A stretch of DNA of 64,000 nucleotides, from the NCBI RefSeq assembly GCF_018882245.1, contig NZ_JACVOV010000001.1, forward strand, positions 558,001 to 622,000. The letters are read 5' to 3'. Shown here piece after piece: positions 1 through 9,672 of this stretch (position 1 is its first letter; every line of letters begins with the position of its first letter). Both the position numbers and the translations under genes were made by a program. This stretch comes from Polynucleobacter sp. AP-Capit-er-40B-B4 (GTDB taxonomy: Bacteria; Pseudomonadota; Gammaproteobacteria; Burkholderiales; Burkholderiaceae). The notes beneath the pieces are model-generated. The model saw only the letters and a list, made by a program, of their open reading frames with translations. It did no database searches and had not been told where the DNA came from.

Positions 1-593
<593 letters not shown>

Positions 594-796
594 TCAGGTT
601 TTTACCCTGTCGCCCTCAAATCCCCATTTTGCAAGTCGCTTTTAGCGCACTGATTGCCAACGAGGCGAGTCCTCCATTTTAAATCATTGGACGTGGCCAA
701 AATGGTGGTTTTGACCCTGAAAATGCTCGATAAAGGCCAATTTAAGGGAATCCACCGAGCCAACAGATAAGACAAATTCACCGTAAACTGCAGGCC

Positions 797-1993
797 ATGA
801 CCAGCAAACATCCCTTACTCAATAGAAACCTGGTGCTGCTGATCATTTGTCAGGGCCTATTTCTGACGAATAACGTCACTTTTATCGCCATCAATGGCCT
901 AGTGGGTCTCAGTCTGGCACCCGTCAGTTGGATGGCTACCTTACCAGTGATGGGCTATGTAGTTGGAGGCGCCTTTTCTACCTCCATCGTAGCCAAATCC
1001 CAAAACTATTTTGGGCGCAAGATTTCCTTTCAATTAGGCCTACTGGTGGCTATGCTGTCCGCTCTTTTATGTGCCTATGCTGCTGTGAGCAAAAACTTTT
1101 GGCTTTTGGTTGTGGGCACCTTTATTGCGGGCTACTACAGCGCCAATGGTCAACTTTATCGCTTTGCTGCAGCAGAACTAACGGATTTAAAGCAACGTGA
1201 CAAAGCCGTTTCTTGGGTGCTTGCCGGCGGCATTCTTGGCGCCGTCATTGGACCCAATCTTGCTTCATGGACGCGAGACCTATTTGATACCGCCTTTCTG
1301 GGCGCTTACCTGACCCTCTCTATCGCCGGCTTCATTGGTATCTTTGTGATGCAGTTCATTCACTTCCCTCAAGAGTTAAAGACTCAACACTCACTCTCTG
1401 ATGGTCGCCCCTTAAGCGTAATTCTTCAGCAGCCTGTATTTGTGGTTGCCATCATTGGTGCAGCTTTAGGTTATGGCGTGATGAATCTATTAATGGCGGC
1501 TACGCCCTTAGCGATGCAGATCTGTGGATTACCTTTCTCGGACACTGCTTTGGTTCTAGAGTGGCATGTGATTGGAATGTTTGCACCCGGATTTTTTACG
1601 GGCTCCCTCATTCAGAGATTTGGGACATTAAAGATTATGGGTGTCGGAGTGTTACTGAACTTCGTCTGTATCGCCATTGCGCTTACCGGTACTGACCTGC
1701 ATCAATTTTTTATTGCTTTATTTTTACTAGGTGTCGGCTGGAACTTTTTATTTACTGGCGCTACATCCTTGGCAATGACTGCCTATCAGCCTAACGAACG
1801 AGACAAAGCTCAAGCGGCAATTAACTTTTTTGTCTTTGGCACCATGGCTTTCACCTCTTTTGGTTCAGGCGCCCTCGTCACCTCTCATGGGTGGAGCATT
1901 CTGAATTGGGGATCACTGGCTCCTGTCGTGATTACCGGTCTTGCGCTTTACTGGCTTGCTCAGCAGCGTAAAAAGTCACAGACTCCAGCTTAG
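797..1993 (+). CDS. MFS transporter
   Basis: 398 aa, about 12 hydrophobic segments, MFS-like loops (YFGRKISFQLG, RDKAVSW). Confidence 0.88.
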   Translation: MTSKHPLLNRNLVLLIICQGLFLTNNVTFIAINGLVGLSLAPVSWMATLPVMGYVVGGAFSTSIVAKSQNYFGRKISFQLGLLVAMLSALLCAYAAVSKNFWLLVVGTFIAGYYSANGQLYRFAAAELTDLKQRDKAVSWVLAGGILGAVIGPNLASWTRDLFDTAFLGAYLTLSIAGFIGIFVMQFIHFPQELKTQHSLSDGRPLSVILQQPVFVVAIIGAALGYGVMNLLMAATPLAMQICGLPFSDTALVLEWHVIGMFAPGFFTGSLIQRFGTLKIMGVGVLLNFVCIAIALTGTDLHQFFIALFLLGVGWNFLFTGATSLAMTAYQPNERDKAQAAINFFVFGTMAFTSFGSGALVTSHGWSILNWGSLAPVVITGLALYWLAQQRKKSQTPA

Positions 1994-3006
1994 GAAGTTT
2001 TTGCCAGCGGCAAGTTAAATAGTAGATTTTGAGGTTTTAGCTTGAGCTGCTGCTGATCATTCATGGCGATAGCCATATAGACCGGCTTACCTGCTTGAGT
2101 CTTAGCTACAGCAGCTTCGTCAATAAAGTCCAGTCGGAATAAGCAAATGACTTTTTGCAGCTCATCCGCCTCAACTAACTCTTTGTTGTAAAGCTTATTC
2201 AGAATTTCAGTTGCAGCCGCATCCAAGCCAACATGCCATGACCATTTGGGATCGCTAATTTGCTGCATAGGTGTTATGCGAACGCTGGCACCCAAAAAAT
2301 GCTTGACCCATTTTTCTAAAACACGGCAAAAACGATTAATAGGCTCGTGCCCAAAATTGAGCTGCACTGCCAAATCAAAATCTTCATTACGCGACCAATA
2401 CTCATCCGCATTGTCTTCATGGAGCACGTCTAGATCTGCGGACCTCATGGTCATCGACTTACCCTTTAACAAATCCATGATGTCGCCCGTATCGCCAGCC
2501 TGGGCATTGCGAGCGACTACTTCCTCGTCGGCGCCCATCACGATGCCATCTTCAATGACAGTAATTTTCTGATTTCTGAAAAAGAGCTCCCCCATGCGCA
2601 CCTCCAGTGGATGCGCTTCATCGCCCAAAATATGCCTGATAAAAATTTGGGCTAGCAGAGAAATAAATAAAGGCGGGACATCCACTCCCTCGCCTTTGAA
2701 GAGGCTCATATAAAAGGCCTCTAGAGAGCTAGCTGACAATAGGCGCGCCCGATAACGCAACCAGACACGATAGTTCTCCTGAATATCCTCATCAGCCATT
2801 GCAGCAATATCTGCTTCAACCACTTCAGCGCGAGGGTTATCCGTCAAACGCTGATGCAAGGTCCGTTCAGCGGGGCAAGATTCCGGCACTAGCGCGAGCT
2901 CAGGCCTCGCCATATATGTACGCAAAAAGTCGTCTGTAACCAGCAACTGGCGATCGGGGCTGATTGCCAGGGTCTTATATGCGGAATTTACCCAATAATT
3001 TGTCAT
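1990..3006 (-). CDS. Conserved hypothetical protein (possibly DUF6352-type)
   Basis: 338 aa intact ORF with ordinary soluble-protein composition; convergent with the MFS gene (4 bp overlap). Family from memory only. Confidence 0.7.
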   Translation of the reverse strand: MTNYWVNSAYKTLAISPDRQLLVTDDFLRTYMARPELALVPESCPAERTLHQRLTDNPRAEVVEADIAAMADEDIQENYRVWLRYRARLLSASSLEAFYMSLFKGEGVDVPPLFISLLAQIFIRHILGDEAHPLEVRMGELFFRNQKITVIEDGIVMGADEEVVARNAQAGDTGDIMDLLKGKSMTMRSADLDVLHEDNADEYWSRNEDFDLAVQLNFGHEPINRFCRVLEKWVKHFLGASVRITPMQQISDPKWSWHVGLDAAATEILNKLYNKELVEADELQKVICLFRLDFIDEAAVAKTQAGKPVYMAIAMNDQQQLKLKPQNLLFNLPLAKTS

Positions 3007-3093
3007 ACGTTTTAACTAAAGTTAGCGTGCCATCAGAATTTATAAAGCTCAGAATATACTAGCCAGTCAATTTGCGTGAAATAGGAAAACATC

Positions 3094-3441
3094 ATGAGTG
3101 AACTTAAAAAAATCGATACCGTTGTTGGCGAAGGCAAAGAAGCTGCAGCAGGTAATCATGTGGACGTACATTACACCGGCTGGCTATACGACGAAAAGGC
3201 TGCTGATCACAAAGGTCAAAAGTTTGATAGCTCATTAGATCGCGGTCAACTCTTTAGCTTCCCTTTGGGTGCTGGGCATGTCATTAAGGGCTGGGATGAA
3301 GGCGTAGCGGGGATGAAAATTGGTGGCAAACGTACTTTGATCATTCCTTCTGAGATGGGTTATGGTCCTCGTGGTGCTGGCGGCGTTATTCCTCCAAATG
3401 CGACTCTCGTATTTGATGTGGAATTACACGGCGTTAACTAA
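3094..3441 (+). CDS. FKBP-type peptidyl-prolyl cis-trans isomerase
   Basis: 115 aa; [77 protein letters not shown]. Confidence 0.97.
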   Translation: MSELKKIDTVVGEGKEAAAGNHVDVHYTGWLYDEKAADHKGQKFDSSLDRGQLFSFPLGAGHVIKGWDEGVAGMKIGGKRTLIIPSEMGYGPRGAGGVIPPNATLVFDVELHGVN

Positions 3442-3467
3442 GAGATCTGAGTAGGCAGTAAAGCAAA

Positions 3468-3486
3468 AGCCACCCGAGGGTGGCTT
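3468..3486 (+). terminator. Rho-independent terminator after the FKBP gene
   Basis: AGCCACCC-GAG-GGTGGCT followed by TTTTTA. Confidence 0.8.
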
Positions 3487-3510
3487 TTTATATTTTGTAA
3501 TTCTGACATC

Positions 3511-4503
3511 TTAAGAGCGGATGTCTTTGCCATTCAAGGTTAAGCGATTCGTTGAGCGGTTTTGGCACAAGCTAATGAGGCGATTTCTTTCCGCCATAAC
3601 CTTGTCAGCGTAACCACCGTCATCCTCAGCGTTGGCAGCGCCTACGTAGTACTTCAAGCCATTGCGCAATGAACCAGCTGTAGCAATCAGATACTTCAGG
3701 ATATAGGCGCCAACACGAATGTTGACCTCTGGCTTAACAGCCTCAGAGGTGCCGCCAAAAATTGCATACTTATCTTTATGCACCGAAGTCATTACCTGCA
3801 TCAAACCTTCAGCACCAGCATGACTCTTTGTATTTGGGTTGAAGTTGGATTCCACAGAAATCACTGCCAACAAAAGGACTGGATCAATGTTGACTTCTTT
3901 AGCAATCAAGATCGTATTAGAAACATACTCTTCAATCTTCGAGCGATCGAGACTATATTTCTTCTCAAAGAAATCTGCCACCGCCCGTTGGTTCTGCAGG
4001 GAACCCATAAGGTTGCTATCTAAAGCCTGAGGATCAATCTTTGAACTTGGAATGCGATCAGACAAATGAGAAATCGATTTCACCTGCATTTGCGCTACAG
4101 AAGGCATCAACAGAGCGACCGTTTGTTGCTTGGCACTTGCCAAACCAGTAGTGGCTGACAATTTGGATTTGTTATAGATCACTGCCGCGATTTCAGTATC
4201 TGCAGCAGGGGCAGCAGCCAATTCATTAGCGTCTTTATATTGGTTGAGCATGCCAAAGCCATTGCTCCAAACCATGTGACGGGCTTCATCCGGAACCAGA
4301 ATACGCGCTAGGTCGAAAGCACCAGCGTTAGTACCGTTGCCTGAAAGCCAAAGACCAACCACCATAAATACAGTAACAACGAGTAGGCCATTAATGACTC
4401 GATAGACCGGAGCCATGGCATGCGCTAGCAACTCTTTGGCAACCAACATGCTTGGCTGCGGATTTTGCATATCGCTCAAATTGTTAGATAAACATTTACT
4501 CAT
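3511..4503 (-). CDS. Membrane-anchored lytic transglycosylase (SLT domain)
   Basis: N-terminal TM segment; C-terminal LLLAVISVESNFNPNTKSHAGAEGLMQVM...NIRVGAYILKYL matches the SLT catalytic signature. Confidence 0.87.
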   Translation of the reverse strand: MSKCLSNNLSDMQNPQPSMLVAKELLAHAMAPVYRVINGLLVVTVFMVVGLWLSGNGTNAGAFDLARILVPDEARHMVWSNGFGMLNQYKDANELAAAPAADTEIAAVIYNKSKLSATTGLASAKQQTVALLMPSVAQMQVKSISHLSDRIPSSKIDPQALDSNLMGSLQNQRAVADFFEKKYSLDRSKIEEYVSNTILIAKEVNIDPVLLLAVISVESNFNPNTKSHAGAEGLMQVMTSVHKDKYAIFGGTSEAVKPEVNIRVGAYILKYLIATAGSLRNGLKYYVGAANAEDDGGYADKVMAERNRLISLCQNRSTNRLTLNGKDIRS

Positions 4504-5012
4504 TCATTGTTTGCAAGACCTCATAAAAACCGTACTACCGTTTTATGCTGCATTGCAATATCTTAAAAACATGGGTCATCCTAAGAAGATTCTTATATCA
4601 AGTCAAGAATAAAGAAGTAAGAAGCCATAACTTATTGATCTAGAAATCCGGGAGTTCCCGGATATGCACCCTAAAAATCATATATAAGCTAATAAAATCA
4701 ATAACTTATAAAAGTTAGGAGGCGCTAATTTCACTCTATAAAAAAACCATCTAAGAGAGACTTTTTTACGTTTTTCCACAAATTGTGAAGCCCAAAAACC
4801 ATACATCTAGTGTTTTCATGACTCCATTTTTCTAGGGGTAGTAGGCAATCAGGGCCTACTGCAACGCGCCATCTACTAAAGCAGATAGGGCGATACGCGG
4901 CACTTAAGACAAAGAAATTGGACTGCAATGTCGAGATTTCTTATTAGCTATGGAGCTAGTTCTAGATAAAAATTTGGCATCGCCGCAAGGAGAGGTCCTA
5001 CACTTAGAACCC

Positions 5013-6041
5013 ATGAAGTTTCTGCGTAGCCTACTGACCCTTGCGGCCCTCCTCTCTACCTCATTACATGCTTTTGCAGCCTTTGAAGACTGCAAGGATC
5101 TCTTTCCTCGCCAGCAAATACCGGTAAGCACTCAAGCTGGACGAGACCTCTGCTTCGACAGCTTTGCGATTTATTACTCACCTCAAGATAAGAAACCCAT
5201 CTACACGGTAGAGAAACTCAACAAGGAGCAATTTTCTACCCCGCACCCACGCAGAAGCAATCAGTTTTATGAAGAGGCCAGATTGCCATTCTCTGAGCGG
5301 GCCCTACTCTCAGACTACCGTGGTAGCGGCTATGACCGTGGCCATAATGCACCTGCAGGCGATATGAGCAATGAACGTTCAATGGCCCAATCATTCTCAT
5401 TGGCAAACATGATGCCCCAGGCAAGACAAAATAATCAGGGCATCTGGGCGAAGAATGTTGAGGAGCCTACACGAGCCTACGTTAAAAGAGCTGCTGGCGA
5501 TATTTATGTATTTACTGGCTCCACCGGCAATGCTGGAAGCATTGGCAGAAGTCGCGTGACAATTCCGAGCCATCTTTTCAAGCTGGTTTATGACCCCAGC
5601 AAAAATACTGCATGGGCTTACTGGATTGAGAACACCAATGAAGCCAACATGACTCCCCCCATTAGCTATCAAGAGTTGGTACAAAAAACGGGGATTGATT
5701 TTCAAATACCCGGAATTGATGATGCGATCAAGCTGGGTGCTATAACTGCGGAACCCTTGAAAAAACAGGGCCTGAAGCCATTGATTGGTGGCTGGTATCC
5801 AGTATTTTTTGATGCATATTCTTCAAGCAAGCTCAATGGAGTCATTGAGAACATCAAGGCGGGTAAGGTGGAGAGTATTCAAGTTCAATATGACCGTAAT
5901 GAGAGTCTCGCGAAACAAATCGTCTTACAAATTGAATCTCAGACCAATCTCAAGGTAAGCTTGATGCAAAGCAGTCCACCAGAATCTGCAACAGTGACCT
6001 ACGAACGCAATCGCGTCACCCTCATTATTCGCTCAAAGTAA
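5013..6041 (+). CDS. Secreted DNA/RNA non-specific endonuclease (NucA/NucG family)
   Basis: From internal ATG 5013 (MKFLRSLLTLAALLSTSLHAFAA) a signal peptide precedes GYDRGHNAPAGDM (DRGH motif) and SFSLANMMPQARQNNQGIW. ORF track starts at 4950. Confidence 0.9.
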   Translation: MKFLRSLLTLAALLSTSLHAFAAFEDCKDLFPRQQIPVSTQAGRDLCFDSFAIYYSPQDKKPIYTVEKLNKEQFSTPHPRRSNQFYEEARLPFSERALLSDYRGSGYDRGHNAPAGDMSNERSMAQSFSLANMMPQARQNNQGIWAKNVEEPTRAYVKRAAGDIYVFTGSTGNAGSIGRSRVTIPSHLFKLVYDPSKNTAWAYWIENTNEANMTPPISYQELVQKTGIDFQIPGIDDAIKLGAITAEPLKKQGLKPLIGGWYPVFFDAYSSSKLNGVIENIKAGKVESIQVQYDRNESLAKQIVLQIESQTNLKVSLMQSSPPESATVTYERNRVTLIIRSK

Positions 6042-6275
6042 TTTGGATTTAGCCGCAAGACCATGGGCCCGCTGGATTGGCGCCAACAGTCCACGTAAAC
6101 CATTGTGATCCAAGGTATGCATCAACTCTAGCAATTGACCCAACTCGCTCTTAGGGAAACCTTCGCGCGCAAACCAAGCTAAATAATTCCCCGGCAAGTC
6201 TGCCAAAGCACGCCCTGCGTACTTACCAAAAGGCATCTTCATCAAAACCAGTTTTTCTAGGGACTCAGCGTTCAT
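6033..6275 (-). CDS. DUF3820-like small protein
   Basis: 80 aa: MPFGKYAGRALADLPGNYLAWFAREGFPKSELGQLLELM; convergent 9 bp overlap with the nuclease gene. Confidence 0.75.
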   Translation of the reverse strand: MNAESLEKLVLMKMPFGKYAGRALADLPGNYLAWFAREGFPKSELGQLLELMHTLDHNGLRGLLAPIQRAHGLAAKSKLL

Positions 6276-6350
6276 CTAGAGAAATCTTACAAGCAAACAA
6301 GAATGAGCTTATGGATTTCACCATTTTTGAGATCGTGGTCATTTATTTAG

Positions 6351-6398
6351 TTGAGAATCATTCTCATTTAGTGTTATATTGAGAACCGTTCTCATTTA
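6351..6398 (+). promoter_or_regulatory. Two tandem Fur-box-like operators
   Basis: TGAGAAT-C-ATTCTCA (6352-6366) and TGAGAAC-C-GTTCTCA (6380-6394), both perfect 7-1-7 inverted repeats with centres 28 bp apart, just upstream of the ORF at 6424. Confidence 0.78.
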
Positions 6399-6423
6399 GA
6401 TTAATAACCAAACTACTAAAAAG

Positions 6424-7338
6424 ATGAAATTCAACCTCAAAAAACTACTCGCCTTTACCTGTTTTATAGCCGCTGCCATCCATTTTTCACTCGCCCATGC
6501 AGGAGAGGGGACATTTGGCTGGATTTATACGCTTGATCTACAGCCAAAGGGGAGTATTGAGTTTGAGCAGCGCCTGCAATTAAATAAACAACAGGCAAGT
6601 GGTTCATACAATGCATGGCTCTCAAGAACAGAGCTTGAGTATGGTGTTACCAATGATTTTCAAATTGCCGGTTACTTAAACGCCTATTACGTTAATGCGA
6701 ATCAAAATTACACTAATCCCGAGGCCTGCGGTGACGCAGCCACCTGCACTGGTGGACAACCCGTTCCTGAAGGTCACAACCCTGCTGCGCCATTTCGTAA
6801 AAGTGGTGTTGAGGGTGGATCATTAGAGGCGATATACCGCATCACCAATCCCGTCACCTCACCAGTTGGGGTGGGTCTTTATTTAGAACCCACACTTGGT
6901 AGAAATAAAAACGAAATTGAAGCAAGACTCTTATTGCAATCCAACTTTATTGACGATCGTTTAGTTGTTGCTGGAAACGTTGTAGTTGCTAATGAACAAT
7001 TAAAATTTGTTGGGAATGGCAACGTACCAGAATCAATGCTGGATTTCTTGGTTGGCGCCAGCTATCGCTTCGCCCCCAAATGGTCTGCAGGTGTAGAAGC
7101 GCGCTTCCATAATGACTACTCTAGCTACAACCTCCAAAACCAAGTTCAAAAGGCAACATTTGTAGGGCCAAACGTTCACTATGCAGCTAAAGACTGGTGG
7201 ATCACCGGCGCATGGCGCTATCAATTAAAAGGCAATACATGCATGGGCGATGGCACTGCTGAATGCTCTAACGCACGAGTCTGGGATAGCCACTCAGTAA
7301 ATGAATTCATCGTCAAAGTTGGCTTCCCCCTTAATTAA
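6424..7338 (+). CDS. Exported protein, DUF6662-like, probable outer-membrane beta-barrel
   Basis: Signal peptide; FGWIYTLDLQPKGSIEFEQRLQL...LSRTELEYGVTNDFQIAGYL; alternating amphipathic strands; C-terminal EFIVKVGFPLN. Confidence 0.7.
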   Translation: MKFNLKKLLAFTCFIAAAIHFSLAHAGEGTFGWIYTLDLQPKGSIEFEQRLQLNKQQASGSYNAWLSRTELEYGVTNDFQIAGYLNAYYVNANQNYTNPEACGDAATCTGGQPVPEGHNPAAPFRKSGVEGGSLEAIYRITNPVTSPVGVGLYLEPTLGRNKNEIEARLLLQSNFIDDRLVVAGNVVVANEQLKFVGNGNVPESMLDFLVGASYRFAPKWSAGVEARFHNDYSSYNLQNQVQKATFVGPNVHYAAKDWWITGAWRYQLKGNTCMGDGTAECSNARVWDSHSVNEFIVKVGFPLN

Positions 7339-7350
7339 AAGAAAGAACTT

Positions 7351-7530
7351 ATGGAAATCCAGAATCTATTAGTTGCAGCCCTCACTCACTTGGTCAAATT
7401 TCAAGCTACGCAATGCCAAACAGCTAGGCAAAGAGCGGTAATGATGTTTGAAAAACTATCCACTCTTCAAGGCGTTAACCCAGAAATCCAGGCGCTTTGT
7501 AATGAAGCAAACGAATTACTTACCGCATAA
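7351..7530 (+). CDS. Small hypothetical protein (59 aa) in the flavinylation operon
   Basis: MEIQNLLVAALTHLVKFQATQCQTARQRAVMMFEKLSTLQGVNPEIQALCNEANELLTA*; below the ORF-track length limit; 12 bp after the previous stop and 8 bp before the next ATG. Confidence 0.65.
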   Translation: MEIQNLLVAALTHLVKFQATQCQTARQRAVMMFEKLSTLQGVNPEIQALCNEANELLTA

Positions 7531-7538
7531 AAGAAATC

Positions 7539-8111
7539 ATGATTTGGAAACCTTACCCGTTAGCTGCAATTGGCATAGCAATGATGAGTGCACCCATCAT
7601 TGCCCATGCAAAAATTTATATTTCTGTAGAACAGGCACAGAAGATTCTCCTTCCTAATAAGGCGCTCTCAAAGACGCCCATCATCATTACCGATGACCTG
7701 CAAGAAAAGATGCGCGTGGCATCTAGCATTCGTCACCCTTTTCAAGGAGATCGCATCTGGAGAGCATCTGACGGTAGTTGGCTTGTCATTGATGAAGTGG
7801 TTGGCAAGCACGAGATGATTACCTATGCAGTTGCCATCAATCCCAATGGCAGCATCTCCGGCATCGAAATACTGGAGTATGTAGAGTCTTATGGCTATGA
7901 AGTGTCTGAGGCGCAATGGCGTAAGCAATTTATTGGCAAGACTGCGAATGACCCTATTAAGCTCAATCAGGACATTCAAAATATTGGGGGAGCCACCCTC
8001 TCTTGCAAGCACCTCACTGATGGTGTGAAGCGAGTTGCCGTTTTATATGAGCTAGCTCTTAAGAACACCTCTTCGCCAAGCGCCCAAACCCAAACTATCA
8101 AAGCAAAATGA
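7539..8111 (+). CDS. Periplasmic FMN-binding (FMN_bind) domain protein
   Basis: Signal peptide; GGATLSCKHLTDGVKR fits the [DS]GA[TS]xx[ST]-type flavinylation motif (candidate residue Ser155, codon 8001-8003); directly followed by apbE. Confidence 0.82.
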   Translation: MIWKPYPLAAIGIAMMSAPIIAHAKIYISVEQAQKILLPNKALSKTPIIITDDLQEKMRVASSIRHPFQGDRIWRASDGSWLVIDEVVGKHEMITYAVAINPNGSISGIEILEYVESYGYEVSEAQWRKQFIGKTANDPIKLNQDIQNIGGATLSCKHLTDGVKRVAVLYELALKNTSSPSAQTQTIKAK

Positions 8112-8932
8112 TTCGTTGCAAACCCCTGCTAGGGACTTTTGTTGAAATCTCTATTCGAGAGAATGAAGATGGATTGGAGGCGATTGAAAACGCGTTTACT
8201 GCAATTCAGAAAGTCCACGACCTCATGGGGTTTCATAATCCCGAGAGTGAACTCAGCCTCATCAATCAACTTGCCCACAAGGAAGCCGTTGAAGTTCATC
8301 CGTGGACAGCCCAAGTAATCAAGATTGCTAAAGAAGTTTATTTGGCTTCAGATGGTCTATTCAATTGCGGCATTGGCCATCGCCTCGTTGCTGCAGGCTT
8401 ATTACCGCGACACATCACTTTCACAAACCATGAGCTTGGCGGTATTGAAGATATACAGTTTTTGGCGCCTGACCTCATCAAATCAGATCGACCAGTGTGT
8501 CTGGACCTTGGCGGCATTGCTAAAGGGTTTGCGGTTGATATGGCAGTGAGAGTATTAATCTCTGAGGGATTAACATCGGGCTCCGTCAATGCTGGTGGTG
8601 ACTTACGGGTCTTTGGCAAAACCGCATTACCAATTCAGATCCGCAATCCAGAGTTTCCTGAAAAGCTGATTGAGATTGGCTCCTTGAAAGATGGCGCTAT
8701 TGCAACTAGCAGTCTTTACTTCGCAAAAAGAGATCAACAGTTAAGCCACATCATTAATCCCCTGGCCCAGCATCTTTCTGAAGTACACGCTGAGGTTTTA
8801 GGCTCATTCTCAGTTCTTGCTAAAGAGTGTGTCTATGCAGACGCTCTCACCAAAGTTCTAGCCTTATCCAATAATGAGTATCACCCCTGTTTCACACGGT
8901 TTTCAGCACAAGCTTTGAGAATTGCCGCATGA
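8108..8932 (+). CDS. apbE: FAD:protein FMN transferase
   Basis: MIRCKPLLGTFVEI, NCGIGHRLVAAGLLP, VCLDLGGIAKGFAVDMAVRVL, GSVNAGGDLRVFG, ApbE signatures; 4 bp overlaps with both neighbours. Confidence 0.94.
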   Translation: MIRCKPLLGTFVEISIRENEDGLEAIENAFTAIQKVHDLMGFHNPESELSLINQLAHKEAVEVHPWTAQVIKIAKEVYLASDGLFNCGIGHRLVAAGLLPRHITFTNHELGGIEDIQFLAPDLIKSDRPVCLDLGGIAKGFAVDMAVRVLISEGLTSGSVNAGGDLRVFGKTALPIQIRNPEFPEKLIEIGSLKDGAIATSSLYFAKRDQQLSHIINPLAQHLSEVHAEVLGSFSVLAKECVYADALTKVLALSNNEYHPCFTRFSAQALRIAA

Positions 8933-9354
8933 GCCGCCTTGGAAAAATGCCGAACTGGCAAAGAAAGTTTGTGATTGTTGGGATGATGACCTGCTCTATT
9001 ACAGGCCTTATGTATCTACTAGGTCATCAATTTCAGATACAGCGAACCACTCTTGGCACTCATAGCATCCTAGCTGCCCATGGCATCGCCGCTATGCTGG
9101 CAATCTTGGCTCTTGGATCGGCGCTACCGTTTCATATCAAAGCGGGCTACAAGTCCAATAGGAAGCGCTGGAGTGGCTTTAGTCAATTAAGCTTTTTAGC
9201 AGTACTGCTAGTTACAAGTGCGCTGCTATATTACGGCCCCGAAGAGGTTCGCGACATTACGATCGATACCCACTGGATGACTGGCTTACTCTTCTTTGTT
9301 ATTTTTTTGCTGCACGCATTTCAAAAACTGCGTAGCACCAACCCACACAGCTAA
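8929..9354 (+). CDS. Four-TM, His-rich integral membrane protein (DUF4405 / cytochrome b-like)
   Basis: 141 aa, four hydrophobic helices with intramembrane or boundary His residues (GTHSILAAHG, LPFHIKAG, DTHWMTG, FLLHAFQK). Confidence 0.7.
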   Translation: MSRLGKMPNWQRKFVIVGMMTCSITGLMYLLGHQFQIQRTTLGTHSILAAHGIAAMLAILALGSALPFHIKAGYKSNRKRWSGFSQLSFLAVLLVTSALLYYGPEEVRDITIDTHWMTGLLFFVIFLLHAFQKLRSTNPHS

Positions 9355-9359
9355 AGAAC

Positions 9360-9671
9360 TTACTTCTTGCAATAGTGCTTATAGAGCAGACTCATGACTG
9401 CTACAGCTACTTCACTAGCTAGAGAATAGTAAATCTGCTTACCTTCTCTGCGTGTCTTTACCAACTTTTCTGTACGAAGCACAGTTAATTGCTGTGATAG
9501 CGTAGGCTGATGTAGATCTAAAGCGGCTTCTAGCTCGCTCACACACTTTTCACCTTGGCCAATTTCACATAAGAGCATCATGCGGTCGCTATTTGATAAG
9601 ACTTTCATTAACTTGCAAGCATCAGCGGCCGACGCCTGCATTTTCTTGAGCTCGGATTTTGTAATAGTCAT
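9360..9671 (-). CDS. ArsR-family regulator, BigR/SqrR-like
   Basis: ACKLMKVLSNSDRMMLLCEIGQGEKCVSELEAALDLHQPTLSQQLTVLRTEKLVKTRREGKQIYYSL; adjacent to a persulfide dioxygenase-like gene. Confidence 0.85.
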   Translation of the reverse strand: MTITKSELKKMQASAADACKLMKVLSNSDRMMLLCEIGQGEKCVSELEAALDLHQPTLSQQLTVLRTEKLVKTRREGKQIYYSLASEVAVAVMSLLYKHYCKK

Positions 9672-9672
9672 A

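Noticed and set aside
602-811. 69-aa minus-strand ORF upstream of the MFS gene
   Set aside because: No recognisable domain, overlaps MFS start, looks like chance ORF.
4731-5131. Minus-strand ORFs 4731-4928 and 4904-5131
   Set aside because: Lie over the leader/signal-peptide region of the nuclease, no protein-like composition.
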